From IMG/VR virus record IMGVR_UViG_3300029309_000250, positions 1-28,748 of that record: 28,748 nucleotides of DNA. The stretch is one strand, 5' to 3'. The notes beneath the pieces were generated by a model that made no database searches, had not been told where the DNA came from, and saw nothing but the letters and a program-made list of their open reading frames with translations. Made by a program: the position numbers and the translations under genes. Of the stretch, positions 16,072 to 22,994 are shown one piece after another (the first letter of the stretch is position 1; the number at the start of each line of letters is the position of its first letter). This stretch comes from a virus.

Positions 16072-17946
16072 CTACTCCACTTCTCCCCAGTTGTTTACTA
16101 TTGCTGAATCAACATCAAAGGGTATGTTTAAGTTAGGAACACAAGTTGTCATTATTTCTGTTATTCGTTTTACTTGTTTGTTGTTCTCTATGTTAAAACA
16201 AAGTTCATCATGTACCGTTAGCATGGGAAGCAATCCCTCTGCGTAGCAATCAACCATCGCCTTCTTGGTTTGGTCGGCACTTGATCCTTGAATCAACCTG
16301 TTAAGTGCCTTGTATGTAAAGGCACGTTTAATTGCAGCTTTGCCGCCGTATTCCTTGGCAGCTTCTTCTAACGGCAGTGCCTTATTATAGCCGTATGACT
16401 TGGGTTGCCACATGTTAAATCTACACTTACGACCTAGCCAGGTTCTTATGTGACCATTTGTTTCAGCTTGTTTCATAGCTAAGTCAGCCATTCCTTTTAT
16501 GAATGGAACTCTTAAATGGTAGTCTTTTAAAAGAACCTTTGCTGATTCCTGTGGAATGTCCAGTACTCCTGCAAGTTTTCCTATGCCCATGCCATACATA
16601 ATACCAAGATTAACGGTCTTAGCTTGCTTTCTACTAATGCCGCCCATATCTGCAACCATTTGATGAAAGTCAGCACTACCTTCATGATACATCTTTACGA
16701 CATCATCTATTTGAGGGTGGCGATTTGCACCCTTTAACATAGAGCAGTAATGAGCCAGCCAGCGTGGTTCTTGAGAAGCGTAGTCAAATGAACCCCACTT
16801 GCACTCCTCTTCAGGAACAAACAAACCTCGAATCATTGCTTTAATTTCCGGGTCTCTTGCTGGAATTTGTTGAAGGTTTGGATTGGACGAAGAAAATCGT
16901 CCTGTGACAGTGCCCCCTTCATCTGAACGAAGAGGATTAAAATCACAATGAATACGACCGTTATGTGAATGTTCAAGAATAGTTTCAATAAATGTGGTAT
17001 TAGCCTTGTTAAATTCACGAAGACGAACAATCTTCTGCGCTAACGGGTGCTCATGGTTTGATAAAAACTGTTTTGTAAAAGCAGGTGCGCCTGTCTTTTC
17101 TGTTGTTTCATACTTCAAACCAACAGCATCAAAAGCTCTTGCAACAGAAGAAGCAACCCAAGGCTCGACATAAACCTCAGTCATTTCTTTTATTTCTTTG
17201 CGAAGAACCTCTTCACGTTTTCTTAATTCTTTTTGAACCTGTTCAGTTTTATCAATGTCTACTCTCACACCACGAGTCTTCATGTCCAACAGAACAGGCA
17301 GCAGACTCGACTCTAAATCAAAGATACCTGTGCACTCATCGCTGATAAGATCGGCCCGTAATCTGTCCCACAAACGTAAAGTAACAGACGCATCTTGTTC
17401 TGCATATCTGCCTACAAACGTGGAATCTAACTTCCACATGCCGCTTTTCGGGTCCACGCCATACATATCCGCCGCAGACTTTAACATCTTTTCGTTCTTC
17501 CATTCGCCCAGATATTCACCAGACAAAGAGTTTAGATTGTAGTATCGCCTGTTCTCATTCAAAAGTGGAGCGGCTATCATCGTATCGATAATCTTACCCT
17601 GTACCTCAATACCTGCCCACCGTAGCCAGCCAAGATCGTACATGCAGTTGTGCATAACTTTTTCTATGTGAGGTGTGGCTAATTGTTTCTTCAACCATTT
17701 AACAACAACCTCCTCCGGAAGGTTACCAGACTCATGTCTTACAGGAAAATATCCAACAAAATCTCCAGCAGCAACGGCATATCCTATGACATAACCATCG
17801 TCACGACACCATCCCGGACCCAGTGTAGTCAGGTTTGGGTCTCTTGTTTCTAAGTCTATCGATATTCTGTCGTAAACTGTCAGGTCCGGAAAGCTTGAAG
17901 GCGGTAACCAGCTTTCACTTTCTGGGTCAAATAAATCAACCTTCAT
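16072..17946 (-). CDS. polA: DNA polymerase I, family A, with 3'-5' exonuclease
   Basis: A 624-aa replicative polymerase. The 3'-5' exonuclease domain (~25-200) has Exo I DLE (D31, E33), Exo II HNCMYD (N100, D104) and Exo III YAEQD (Y181, D185), so proofreading looks intact. The polymerase domain has TGRFSSSNPNLQQIP (348-362), motif A DYASQEPRWLA (D388), motif B R439-K443-L447-Y451 in RKQAKTVNLGIMYG, and motif C VHDEL (D580, E581). The position equivalent to E. coli Phe762 is Leu447. No 5'-3' exonuclease domain and no DnaJ-like insertion is present. The start overlaps the DUF6378-like gene by 11 bases. It probably works with the primase, helicase and SSB-like protein encoded just upstream. 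A second, decayed copy of its 3' end lies at 15812-15877. Confidence 0.97.
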   Translation of the reverse strand: MKVDLFDPESESWLPPSSFPDLTVYDRISIDLETRDPNLTTLGPGWCRDDGYVIGYAVAAGDFVGYFPVRHESGNLPEEVVVKWLKKQLATPHIEKVMHNCMYDLGWLRWAGIEVQGKIIDTMIAAPLLNENRRYYNLNSLSGEYLGEWKNEKMLKSAADMYGVDPKSGMWKLDSTFVGRYAEQDASVTLRLWDRLRADLISDECTGIFDLESSLLPVLLDMKTRGVRVDIDKTEQVQKELRKREEVLRKEIKEMTEVYVEPWVASSVARAFDAVGLKYETTEKTGAPAFTKQFLSNHEHPLAQKIVRLREFNKANTTFIETILEHSHNGRIHCDFNPLRSDEGGTVTGRFSSSNPNLQQIPARDPEIKAMIRGLFVPEEECKWGSFDYASQEPRWLAHYCSMLKGANRHPQIDDVVKMYHEGSADFHQMVADMGGISRKQAKTVNLGIMYGMGIGKLAGVLDIPQESAKVLLKDYHLRVPFIKGMADLAMKQAETNGHIRTWLGRKCRFNMWQPKSYGYNKALPLEEAAKEYGGKAAIKRAFTYKALNRLIQGSSADQTKKAMVDCYAEGLLPMLTVHDELCFNIENNKQVKRITEIMTTCVPNLNIPFDVDSAIVNNWGEVE

Positions 17947-18220
17947 CGTTTATAATCTCCCCACCTAACGCGGCGTAGCCTATGATGTCCACCCAAGAAT
18001 CATCTTTACTGATGTCCTCAGACAAACGTGCTAACTTCAGGCCCACCATACAGGCCACTACCTCTTCGGGTGTGATGTCTTCATCCAGTTTATTTGCTAA
18101 AATAATCGACCATATCTCTGCAATGCGCATGTGGTTTAATTTAGCCGGGCCATATTCCTTGGCCCTTGGACCGTTGATTAAACCTTCGGCTGTGTCTAAA
18201 AAAAATTTTCTATCTTTCAT
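17936..18220 (-). CDS. DUF6378-like phage protein
   Basis: A 94-aa helical protein. It has GPRAKEYGPAKLNHMRIAEI near residues 17-36, then LDEDITPEEVVACMVGLKLA and ending DSWVDIIGYAALGGEII. The order R-x-x-x-Y-G-P, then a helix with I-A-x-I-W, P-x-x-V, K-L-A-R and D-x-x-G-Y-A matches the DUF6378 type found in many phage replication regions. The function of that family is not established; an all-helical fold reminiscent of MazG-type proteins is a guess. It overlaps the SF1 helicase gene by ATGA and the polymerase start by 11 bases, so it is firmly part of the replication operon. Confidence 0.75.
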   Translation of the reverse strand: MKDRKFFLDTAEGLINGPRAKEYGPAKLNHMRIAEIWSIILANKLDEDITPEEVVACMVGLKLARLSEDISKDDSWVDIIGYAALGGEIINDEG

Positions 18221-19731
18221 AGTTGAAACCCATATTGTGAAGTCGATTCAATGATATGCAATGTTTTTTTAGCACGAGTTAGGCCAACATAGAAAGTGCG
18301 AACCTCACTGTCTTGATCTCTGCTTTCAGCGCAAGCCCTTGATGTATCTAGAAGAAGAGCTACGTTGTCTGCCTCCCCACCTTTAGCCTTATGTATTGTT
18401 GACAGCTTAATCCTTGGCTTGTTTGTTAAAATTTTTTCTCCCATCCTGCGCACTGAGCTTATATATATTCTTTCTTTTTCTGCTATTTTTAAGACCTCAT
18501 GCCAAGGCTTGTCCTCTATGTTGTCTATAGAAAAGTTTTCTTTGATGTCGTGTAAAGTATGAGGCATTTCCGCATCTAGGCTTGATAGTCTTTTTCTTGC
18601 TGACCTTTTTAAAAAGTCTGATTTTAACAGGTTAGATAAAGTTTTTATCTCTTCCGCTGCAACACTAAGACCCTTGCACAGTTTAAGCCATACCTCTATT
18701 CCAGTCAGTACATTGGGTGAGATAGACCAACCGGAGCCTTCGCGCCAGAACAAATAGCCCTGATCTTTAAGGTCTGTTGCAATCTGATTAGCAATATAAT
18801 TTGTTCGACTGAGGATCAACCACTCGCCTTCCATCAGATTAAGGTCCGATATGTTGTAATGCCAAACAACTTGACCAGCCTCATTTACAGGCGACCATAC
18901 TTTTGATTGTCTCATAACTACCCTGTTTATCAGAGAGTTTGCAATTTCATATATGTTTTTAGGTAATCGATATGACTTATCCAATACCATCTTATTTTCT
19001 GATGCGTTTAGAAAATCACGAACATCTACACCCATCCAAGAGTAAATGCACTGGTCATCATCTCCTGCAAAATAGATACGCTTTGCCCGTGGCTTGAGCA
19101 CATCGTGAACCATGCGCCATTGTAACGGGGCCAAATCTTGTGCTTCATCAACTATCAGGACCTCTAACCTTGGACCTTCGCCCTGTGCTATAAAACTTTC
19201 AATCATATCCACAAAATCAATTTTACCTGTGTCGTGTTTGTAATCCTGCAACACTTCGTTAACTAATTTTAATTGTTGATAGAATGAATGTCTGTTGTTG
19301 GTGTCACTAAACTGTTGCTCAAGACTGACTCCACGCACCCTAGCTAACTGAATCATAGACAGATAGGAATCTCCTCCCTTGCCCGGTGAGAAGAGTTGCC
19401 CATCTGCCATGTTTAAAGATGAGTTAGAAGAAAACTCTACACCCAGTATATTACCAAGTTGCGTGAAGTCAGACCCCTTCAATACCCGTTGACTACTAAG
19501 CCCTAGATATTGAAAAGCCATCGAGTGTAATGTTCGGAACCAAACCATTTGATTAGGATCTATGTTCAGTGCAGCGGAAGCACGAGTCCGAGCTTCGTCT
19601 GCCGCCTTACGGCTGAAGGACACGAACGCTATATCCTCTGGCCTTGTACCATCTTCAAGTTCCTGCTTGACGATAGATATAAGCTTGGTTGTTTTGCCTG
19701 TGCCTGGTGGCCCAAAGATTGTGGTCTGCAT
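18217..19731 (-). CDS. UvrD/Rep-type superfamily 1 DNA helicase
   Basis: A 504-aa ATP-dependent 3'-5' type helicase. Visible SF1 motifs: Walker A GPPGTGKT (7-14), motif Ia FVSFSRKAADEAR (37-49), motif II VDEAQD (194-199), motif III AGDDDQCIYSW (222-232), motif IV KSYRLP (252-257), motif V STIHKAKGGEADNV (444-457) and motif VI YVGLTRAKK (481-489). The length is shorter than cellular UvrD (720 aa), with compact insert domains, as in phage versions. It lies directly after the primase gene (one-base overlap) and before the polymerase. No DnaB-type helicase is seen nearby, so this may be the fork helicase; it could also serve in recombination. Confidence 0.93.
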   Translation of the reverse strand: MQTTIFGPPGTGKTTKLISIVKQELEDGTRPEDIAFVSFSRKAADEARTRASAALNIDPNQMVWFRTLHSMAFQYLGLSSQRVLKGSDFTQLGNILGVEFSSNSSLNMADGQLFSPGKGGDSYLSMIQLARVRGVSLEQQFSDTNNRHSFYQQLKLVNEVLQDYKHDTGKIDFVDMIESFIAQGEGPRLEVLIVDEAQDLAPLQWRMVHDVLKPRAKRIYFAGDDDQCIYSWMGVDVRDFLNASENKMVLDKSYRLPKNIYEIANSLINRVVMRQSKVWSPVNEAGQVVWHYNISDLNLMEGEWLILSRTNYIANQIATDLKDQGYLFWREGSGWSISPNVLTGIEVWLKLCKGLSVAAEEIKTLSNLLKSDFLKRSARKRLSSLDAEMPHTLHDIKENFSIDNIEDKPWHEVLKIAEKERIYISSVRRMGEKILTNKPRIKLSTIHKAKGGEADNVALLLDTSRACAESRDQDSEVRTFYVGLTRAKKTLHIIESTSQYGFQL

Positions 19732-21263
19732 TAGAACGGCACCTCACTTTCAAGTTCGATACTTGGAACTTGGACCTCGGCATTGAATGCTGGAACCCAC
19801 CACACCCGAAGTGGTTTGGTATCACCCTTAGTAGTGTTAAATCTTTTCTGTCCATTTGCTGTGCCGTTGTCGTTTAGTTCCTTTAACCGCTCCTGAATCT
19901 GACCACGGCTATAACTGTCGAACTTCTGATTGCGCAGGTATTTAAGCAGTGCTTCTAGCTTGAAGTATGTGAGGCCCTCTTCATCGTCCGTGAAGGGCTT
20001 GCCAAGTGCAATCTCTTCAGCAGACTGGGCTTGTACCCGACCGTCACAGAACGCCTCTAGCAGGTCCATGAACTGACCTTTATAGGTAAGTTCTTCTGGC
20101 ACATCTATTTCGCTCATGCCGTCCATCAACATGGACACAATTACCTGCCAGTCTGCCATCTTCATCATCGGTGGCATGACATGTATCTGTTCCATACATG
20201 CTTTCTGAAAACGCTGCGGTGTTTGCAGGTCATCAGTTGTTAGTTCGACACGCCGACCACCCACGTCACAGAACCACACAGGTGGTTCAGACTTGACCAC
20301 ACATAGGCCAGTAATTTCTACATGTTGAACGTGGCTACCTATTCCACACGCTTTTGTTTTGCAGAGCGTTTTGTTGCAGAAAGACTTGAGGGGTTCTTGT
20401 TCACAGGGGAAACCATATTCCTTCTTATCGTGTTGAGACTGAATAGTGACGACTTCAGAAGCTGGTAAAGGGGGCGTACAGTATTTGACATTAATTTCTT
20501 CAAGACGTTCTCTCCATTTCTCAGGCTGTTCTTTTTTGGCACCAACAGCGGCAGCAAACATAACTGTGTTGCGCGTACCTTCTGGTATGCCCTGACTAAA
20601 CATATGCGACAGACATGGTGCCCACTGGTCAAACTCATCGACAGCTTTTCCAAGCTGTAAGTTTTGAAAATCTTTTGGGTCAATGCAGCGCAGCTTAACT
20701 AGCTTTAGAAACTCCGAAAGACTAGCTTCTTTTCCGTTTTCTTTTACCGCATATCTAAGTGTTTGCTTTGAGTCGAAATACGGTAGGTTAATAAAGTTTC
20801 CAATGTCCCCTCGTTCAACAAGAATCTCTTCTTGTTTTGGAAAAACTTCGCAACCTCCGTACCCAAAGTAAGCTGCAATCTCTGTTGCTTTATCTCTAAA
20901 AACACCTGCGTTTAAAAATTTTGTAAAGAAAAAGAATATATGTGCGCCACCCGATTTAGAACGACAGACAACACAAGGTATGTTGCTGTCTCTTAGCTTT
21001 TTATCAAGTGCAACTAAGTCTAAAGGGTATTGATCTATGTCCAGCGCACCAAATTTGCACTGACTATTTTCATTAATCGGTATGGAACCTACCCCCATTT
21101 TACCTTCAAGATGGGAAGTTACTAGCTCTATAGTTAATGGTGCTCTGATTATACGAGACTCTGCCTTTTGTTTTCCAGCGCGTCTCTCATCAGATATTTT
21201 TGTCTGTCCATGTGCGGTGCTAAAACCTTCAAACGCCGCCATGAACCGTTCGGCTTGGTTCAT
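19731..21263 (-). CDS. AEP-superfamily primase (PrimPol-like)
   Basis: A 510-aa protein with the archaeo-eukaryotic primase motifs: motif I GALDIDQY (metal-binding D75, D77), motif II SKSGGAHIFFF (S104, H108) and motif III GNFINLPYF (155-163). Next comes APCLSHMFSQGIPEGTRN (216-231), then a cysteine cluster C287, C296, C301, C306 in CEQEPLKSFCNKTLCKTKAC, the PriCT-like or Fe-S/Zn type region seen in TOTE-type and phage primases. The C-terminal third is probably a helical binding domain. It would make primers on ssDNA, perhaps with polymerase activity. The extreme C-terminus ELESEVPF looks like the acidic tip of SSB proteins. One-base overlap with the SF1 helicase; a strong hairpin (21288-21316) precedes the gene. 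Confidence 0.88.
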   Translation of the reverse strand: MNQAERFMAAFEGFSTAHGQTKISDERRAGKQKAESRIIRAPLTIELVTSHLEGKMGVGSIPINENSQCKFGALDIDQYPLDLVALDKKLRDSNIPCVVCRSKSGGAHIFFFFTKFLNAGVFRDKATEIAAYFGYGGCEVFPKQEEILVERGDIGNFINLPYFDSKQTLRYAVKENGKEASLSEFLKLVKLRCIDPKDFQNLQLGKAVDEFDQWAPCLSHMFSQGIPEGTRNTVMFAAAVGAKKEQPEKWRERLEEINVKYCTPPLPASEVVTIQSQHDKKEYGFPCEQEPLKSFCNKTLCKTKACGIGSHVQHVEITGLCVVKSEPPVWFCDVGGRRVELTTDDLQTPQRFQKACMEQIHVMPPMMKMADWQVIVSMLMDGMSEIDVPEELTYKGQFMDLLEAFCDGRVQAQSAEEIALGKPFTDDEEGLTYFKLEALLKYLRNQKFDSYSRGQIQERLKELNDNGTANGQKRFNTTKGDTKPLRVWWVPAFNAEVQVPSIELESEVPF

Positions 21264-21287
21264 AACTCACTCCGGGCAAGAGAGGAA

Positions 21288-21316
21288 GGGGGCAAGGTGT
21301 CCTCTGCCCTGCCCCC
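21288..21316 (-). other. Strong GC hairpin in the SSB-primase gap
   Basis: GGGGGCA (21288-21294) and TGCCCCC (21310-21316) are perfect complements around a 15-base loop, in one of the few real gaps (60 bp) of the module. No T-run follows on the minus strand, so it is not a standard terminator. It could block 3' exonucleases or limit read-through from the SSB-like gene into the primase gene. Confidence 0.6.
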
Positions 21317-21323
21317 AACTGGC

Positions 21324-22115
21324 TTAAAATGGTACGTCGGTATCATCAGACGAAGTGGTTGTCTGACTTTCTTCCCCTGTACTCATTTTAATTTCTCCGG
21401 CACGGTACGAATTGTACAAGTCACGAGCTTCCTGCAACGCTGGCATTGGCACGGACTCCATCTCTAACTGCTGCACTTGGTAGTTGAACCACGAACCTTT
21501 GTCGTTGGACTCTTGTATTGAGGTCAACTTCCACGGCACAGACCACATTGGCGGATTAAAAAGTCCCTTGGTTGGATGCTCTATCTTTAAACCTGCCCGA
21601 CGAGTGTTCCATTGCTTTGCAATCTTCATCTGTGTTTTCTTCATGTCACAGATCATCTGAGTAGTTATGCCCTTTTTATCATAAGCCAGTATCAAAAACT
21701 GTGCTGAACGAACAAGTTCGTTACCGTTTGGTAGCACCTCATTAGAGCCTTGCCGTTCTGTCTTACGAATGTCTGGGTTGTTTGAGTCTAGCTCACCCAT
21801 AAAACCACCACCGTTTTCTCGTAATTGGAACTCTAAAAGTTTTGTTGTGTACGCACACATTAGAACATCCACGCCTTCTTCAGCGTCCCAGTAATCACCA
21901 GTGACCGTGTTGAAGATATCGCCAGCGGATGCACCTTTGATAAACTTCGAGTCCGTTTTAATTAACTGTGGTGAAAGAGGCTGGAGAATACGCAAGAACG
22001 GAATCTGCATATCCTCTGCACCGATTGTCTCCATGCCCTGACCTGCTGCTTCGTACAGATCGTCCATGATATTAGCAACTGCTGTGTTTTCTTTTTTTGC
22101 TACTGCTTCAGCCAT
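21324..22115 (-). CDS. Single-stranded DNA-binding-like protein
   Basis: A 263-aa protein. The N-terminal region has EDMQIPFLRILQPLSPQLIK followed by SAGDIFNTVTGDYWDAEEGV, a pattern widespread in phage replication modules and often labelled ssDNA-binding protein. The middle is beta-rich (PMWSVPWKLTSIQ; SWFNYQVQQLE), which would suit an OB-like fold. The C-terminus is low in complexity and acidic, ending TTSSDDTDVPF, nearly identical in style to the DDDIPF tip by which SSB recruits partner proteins. It sits upstream of the primase and helicase and 2 bases after a coiled-coil gene. I consider the ssDNA-binding role likely, but no biochemical family is proven from sequence alone. Confidence 0.6.
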   Translation of the reverse strand: MAEAVAKKENTAVANIMDDLYEAAGQGMETIGAEDMQIPFLRILQPLSPQLIKTDSKFIKGASAGDIFNTVTGDYWDAEEGVDVLMCAYTTKLLEFQLRENGGGFMGELDSNNPDIRKTERQGSNEVLPNGNELVRSAQFLILAYDKKGITTQMICDMKKTQMKIAKQWNTRRAGLKIEHPTKGLFNPPMWSVPWKLTSIQESNDKGSWFNYQVQQLEMESVPMPALQEARDLYNSYRAGEIKMSTGEESQTTTSSDDTDVPF

Positions 22116-22117
22116 CT

Positions 22118-22681
22118 TTAGCTCCTTGTTATCTTTGCTTCAGTTCCAACGTGCACACCGAAAGTGTCGAAGTCTAACTCTTTGCCAGCTTCTATTCGAC
22201 CTTTCGCCCATGCTTTTAAGGTTTGTGGGTGTATATGTTCTTTATGATTAGGCTCGAAGCCCTGAGTGCGTAAGTCCTCAAGAACAGATTTAGCTACATT
22301 ATCCTGACCAGAGTTAAAGGAAACAGTCACATCATTTTTGATGATGTCTCCTTCGCCAATAGAACGTAGCCATGTAAACGCTTCCTGTTTTTTCTCTTCA
22401 GATATACGCGCATGAACGAACTGTCGAAGACTAACTTTGTTGCCCTCAACCGTTATAGAATCCATACCCATCTCTTGCATAAGATTAGGTATATCTTCTT
22501 CGTTTACCTTACGTTTTCTAAATTTAAGATCCTTAAGAGCCTGCTCTGTGTCAGCAATTTCTTGCTCGATCTTCATGGATTGTCTAATGAGATTGGACAG
22601 ATTGCTGCCCTTCTCATCTTTTACTTTGTCGAACTTAGAGGCATCGACTTCCTCATCAATTAGCGAAAACAAATCGCTCAT
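22118..22681 (-). CDS. Coiled-coil replication-module protein (DUF7173-like)
   Basis: A 187-aa protein. Residues ~27-56 (LIRQSMKIEQEIADTEQALK and on) form a predicted coiled coil. It is followed by IPNLMQEMGMDSITVEGNKV and a conserved-looking block with EAFTWLRSIGEGDIIKNDVT and VSFNSGQD, then HKEHIHPQTLKAWAKGRIEAG. The order resembles a phage family found beside SSB-like and Cas4- or RecA-type genes, which I recall as DUF7173; its function is unknown. The start (22681) lies next to a small hairpin that shows the ribosome-binding site in its loop. It ends two bases before the SSB-like ATG, so the two are probably made together. Confidence 0.65.
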   Translation of the reverse strand: MSDLFSLIDEEVDASKFDKVKDEKGSNLSNLIRQSMKIEQEIADTEQALKDLKFRKRKVNEEDIPNLMQEMGMDSITVEGNKVSLRQFVHARISEEKKQEAFTWLRSIGEGDIIKNDVTVSFNSGQDNVAKSVLEDLRTQGFEPNHKEHIHPQTLKAWAKGRIEAGKELDFDTFGVHVGTEAKITRS

Positions 22682-22682
22682 C

Positions 22683-22698
22683 GTACAATCTCCTGTAC
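22683..22698 (-). promoter_or_regulatory. Ribosome-binding site inside a small hairpin loop
   Basis: On the minus strand GTACA-GGAGAT-TGTAC forms a 5-bp stem whose 6-base loop holds the Shine-Dalgarno GGAG, one base before the ATG of the coiled-coil gene. It could expose or mask the site depending on a bound protein or on translation. The hairpin is short and its stability is modest. Confidence 0.4.
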
Positions 22699-22716
22699 TA
22701 TCTACGTTAAAGTTTT

Positions 22717-22755
22717 ACCCCTTCGGGTGTGGCGGCAAGTATAGACCGACTTGCC
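22717..22755 (-). other. Two hairpins in the RHH-DUF7173 gap
   Basis: Minus-strand GGCAAG...CTTGCC (22734-22755, 10-base loop) is followed by a small ACCC-GAAG-GGGT hairpin (22717-22728). The 81-bp gap is long for this genome. No T-run follows, so this may be an attenuator or RNA-processing site rather than a true terminator. Confidence 0.4.
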
Positions 22756-22762
22756 AACGGTT

Positions 22763-22909
22763 TTAAGCAGCTTTTTCTTCTGCTAACTTTGTTTTAATTA
22801 TGTGTGCTAACTCCCCACCAACACTTCGGTCATTCTTTTTAGCACGTTTCTTTAAAATTTCGTACAGTTCAGTAGAAACTGCAATAGATTTCCATTTTGT
22901 TGTGTCCAT
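22763..22909 (-). CDS. Ribbon-helix-helix (Arc/CopG-like) regulator
   Basis: A 48-aa ORF: MDTTKWKSIAVSTELYEIL, then KKRAKKNDRSVGGELAHII and KTKLAEEKAA. This is the classical short ribbon-helix-helix layout: a beta strand (KSIAVS), helix 1 (ELYEILKKRAKKN), a turn with RSVGG, and helix 2 (ELAHIIKTKLAEE). Such proteins dimerise and insert the paired strands into the DNA major groove. GAGG lies six bases before the ATG. A promoter-like sequence is just upstream (22941-22968) and a hairpin-containing gap follows. It marks the border between the accessory/SNF2 block and the replication block, so it likely regulates itself or that block. Family assignment by pattern. Confidence 0.8.
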   Translation of the reverse strand: MDTTKWKSIAVSTELYEILKKRAKKNDRSVGGELAHIIKTKLAEEKAA

Positions 22910-22940
22910 AATTATTCCTCATCATCTTTATTTTTATACA

Positions 22941-22968
22941 AATATCACACATTCTTTTATCAGGTCAA
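22941..22968 (-). promoter_or_regulatory. Sigma-70-like promoter upstream of the RHH gene
   Basis: On the minus strand TTGACC (22963-22968) is separated by 16 bases from GATATT (22941-22946), and TGT precedes the -10 box (extended -10). The surrounding sequence (22910-22994) is very AT-rich. It lies 31 bases before the RHH start and after the SNF2 helicase stop at 22995, the largest non-coding break in this strand's gene set apart from the convergent spacer. A T-rich tract (TTATTTTTTTATT) just before it could end the upstream transcript. Confidence 0.55.
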
Positions 22969-22994
22969 TAAAAAAATAAGACCTTTGCTTTTTG

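Noticed and set aside
16072-17946. DnaJ-like insertion in the polymerase, as described for the SAR116 phage HMO-2011
   Set aside because: The polymerase motifs follow one another at normal spacing and there is no HPD-type motif.
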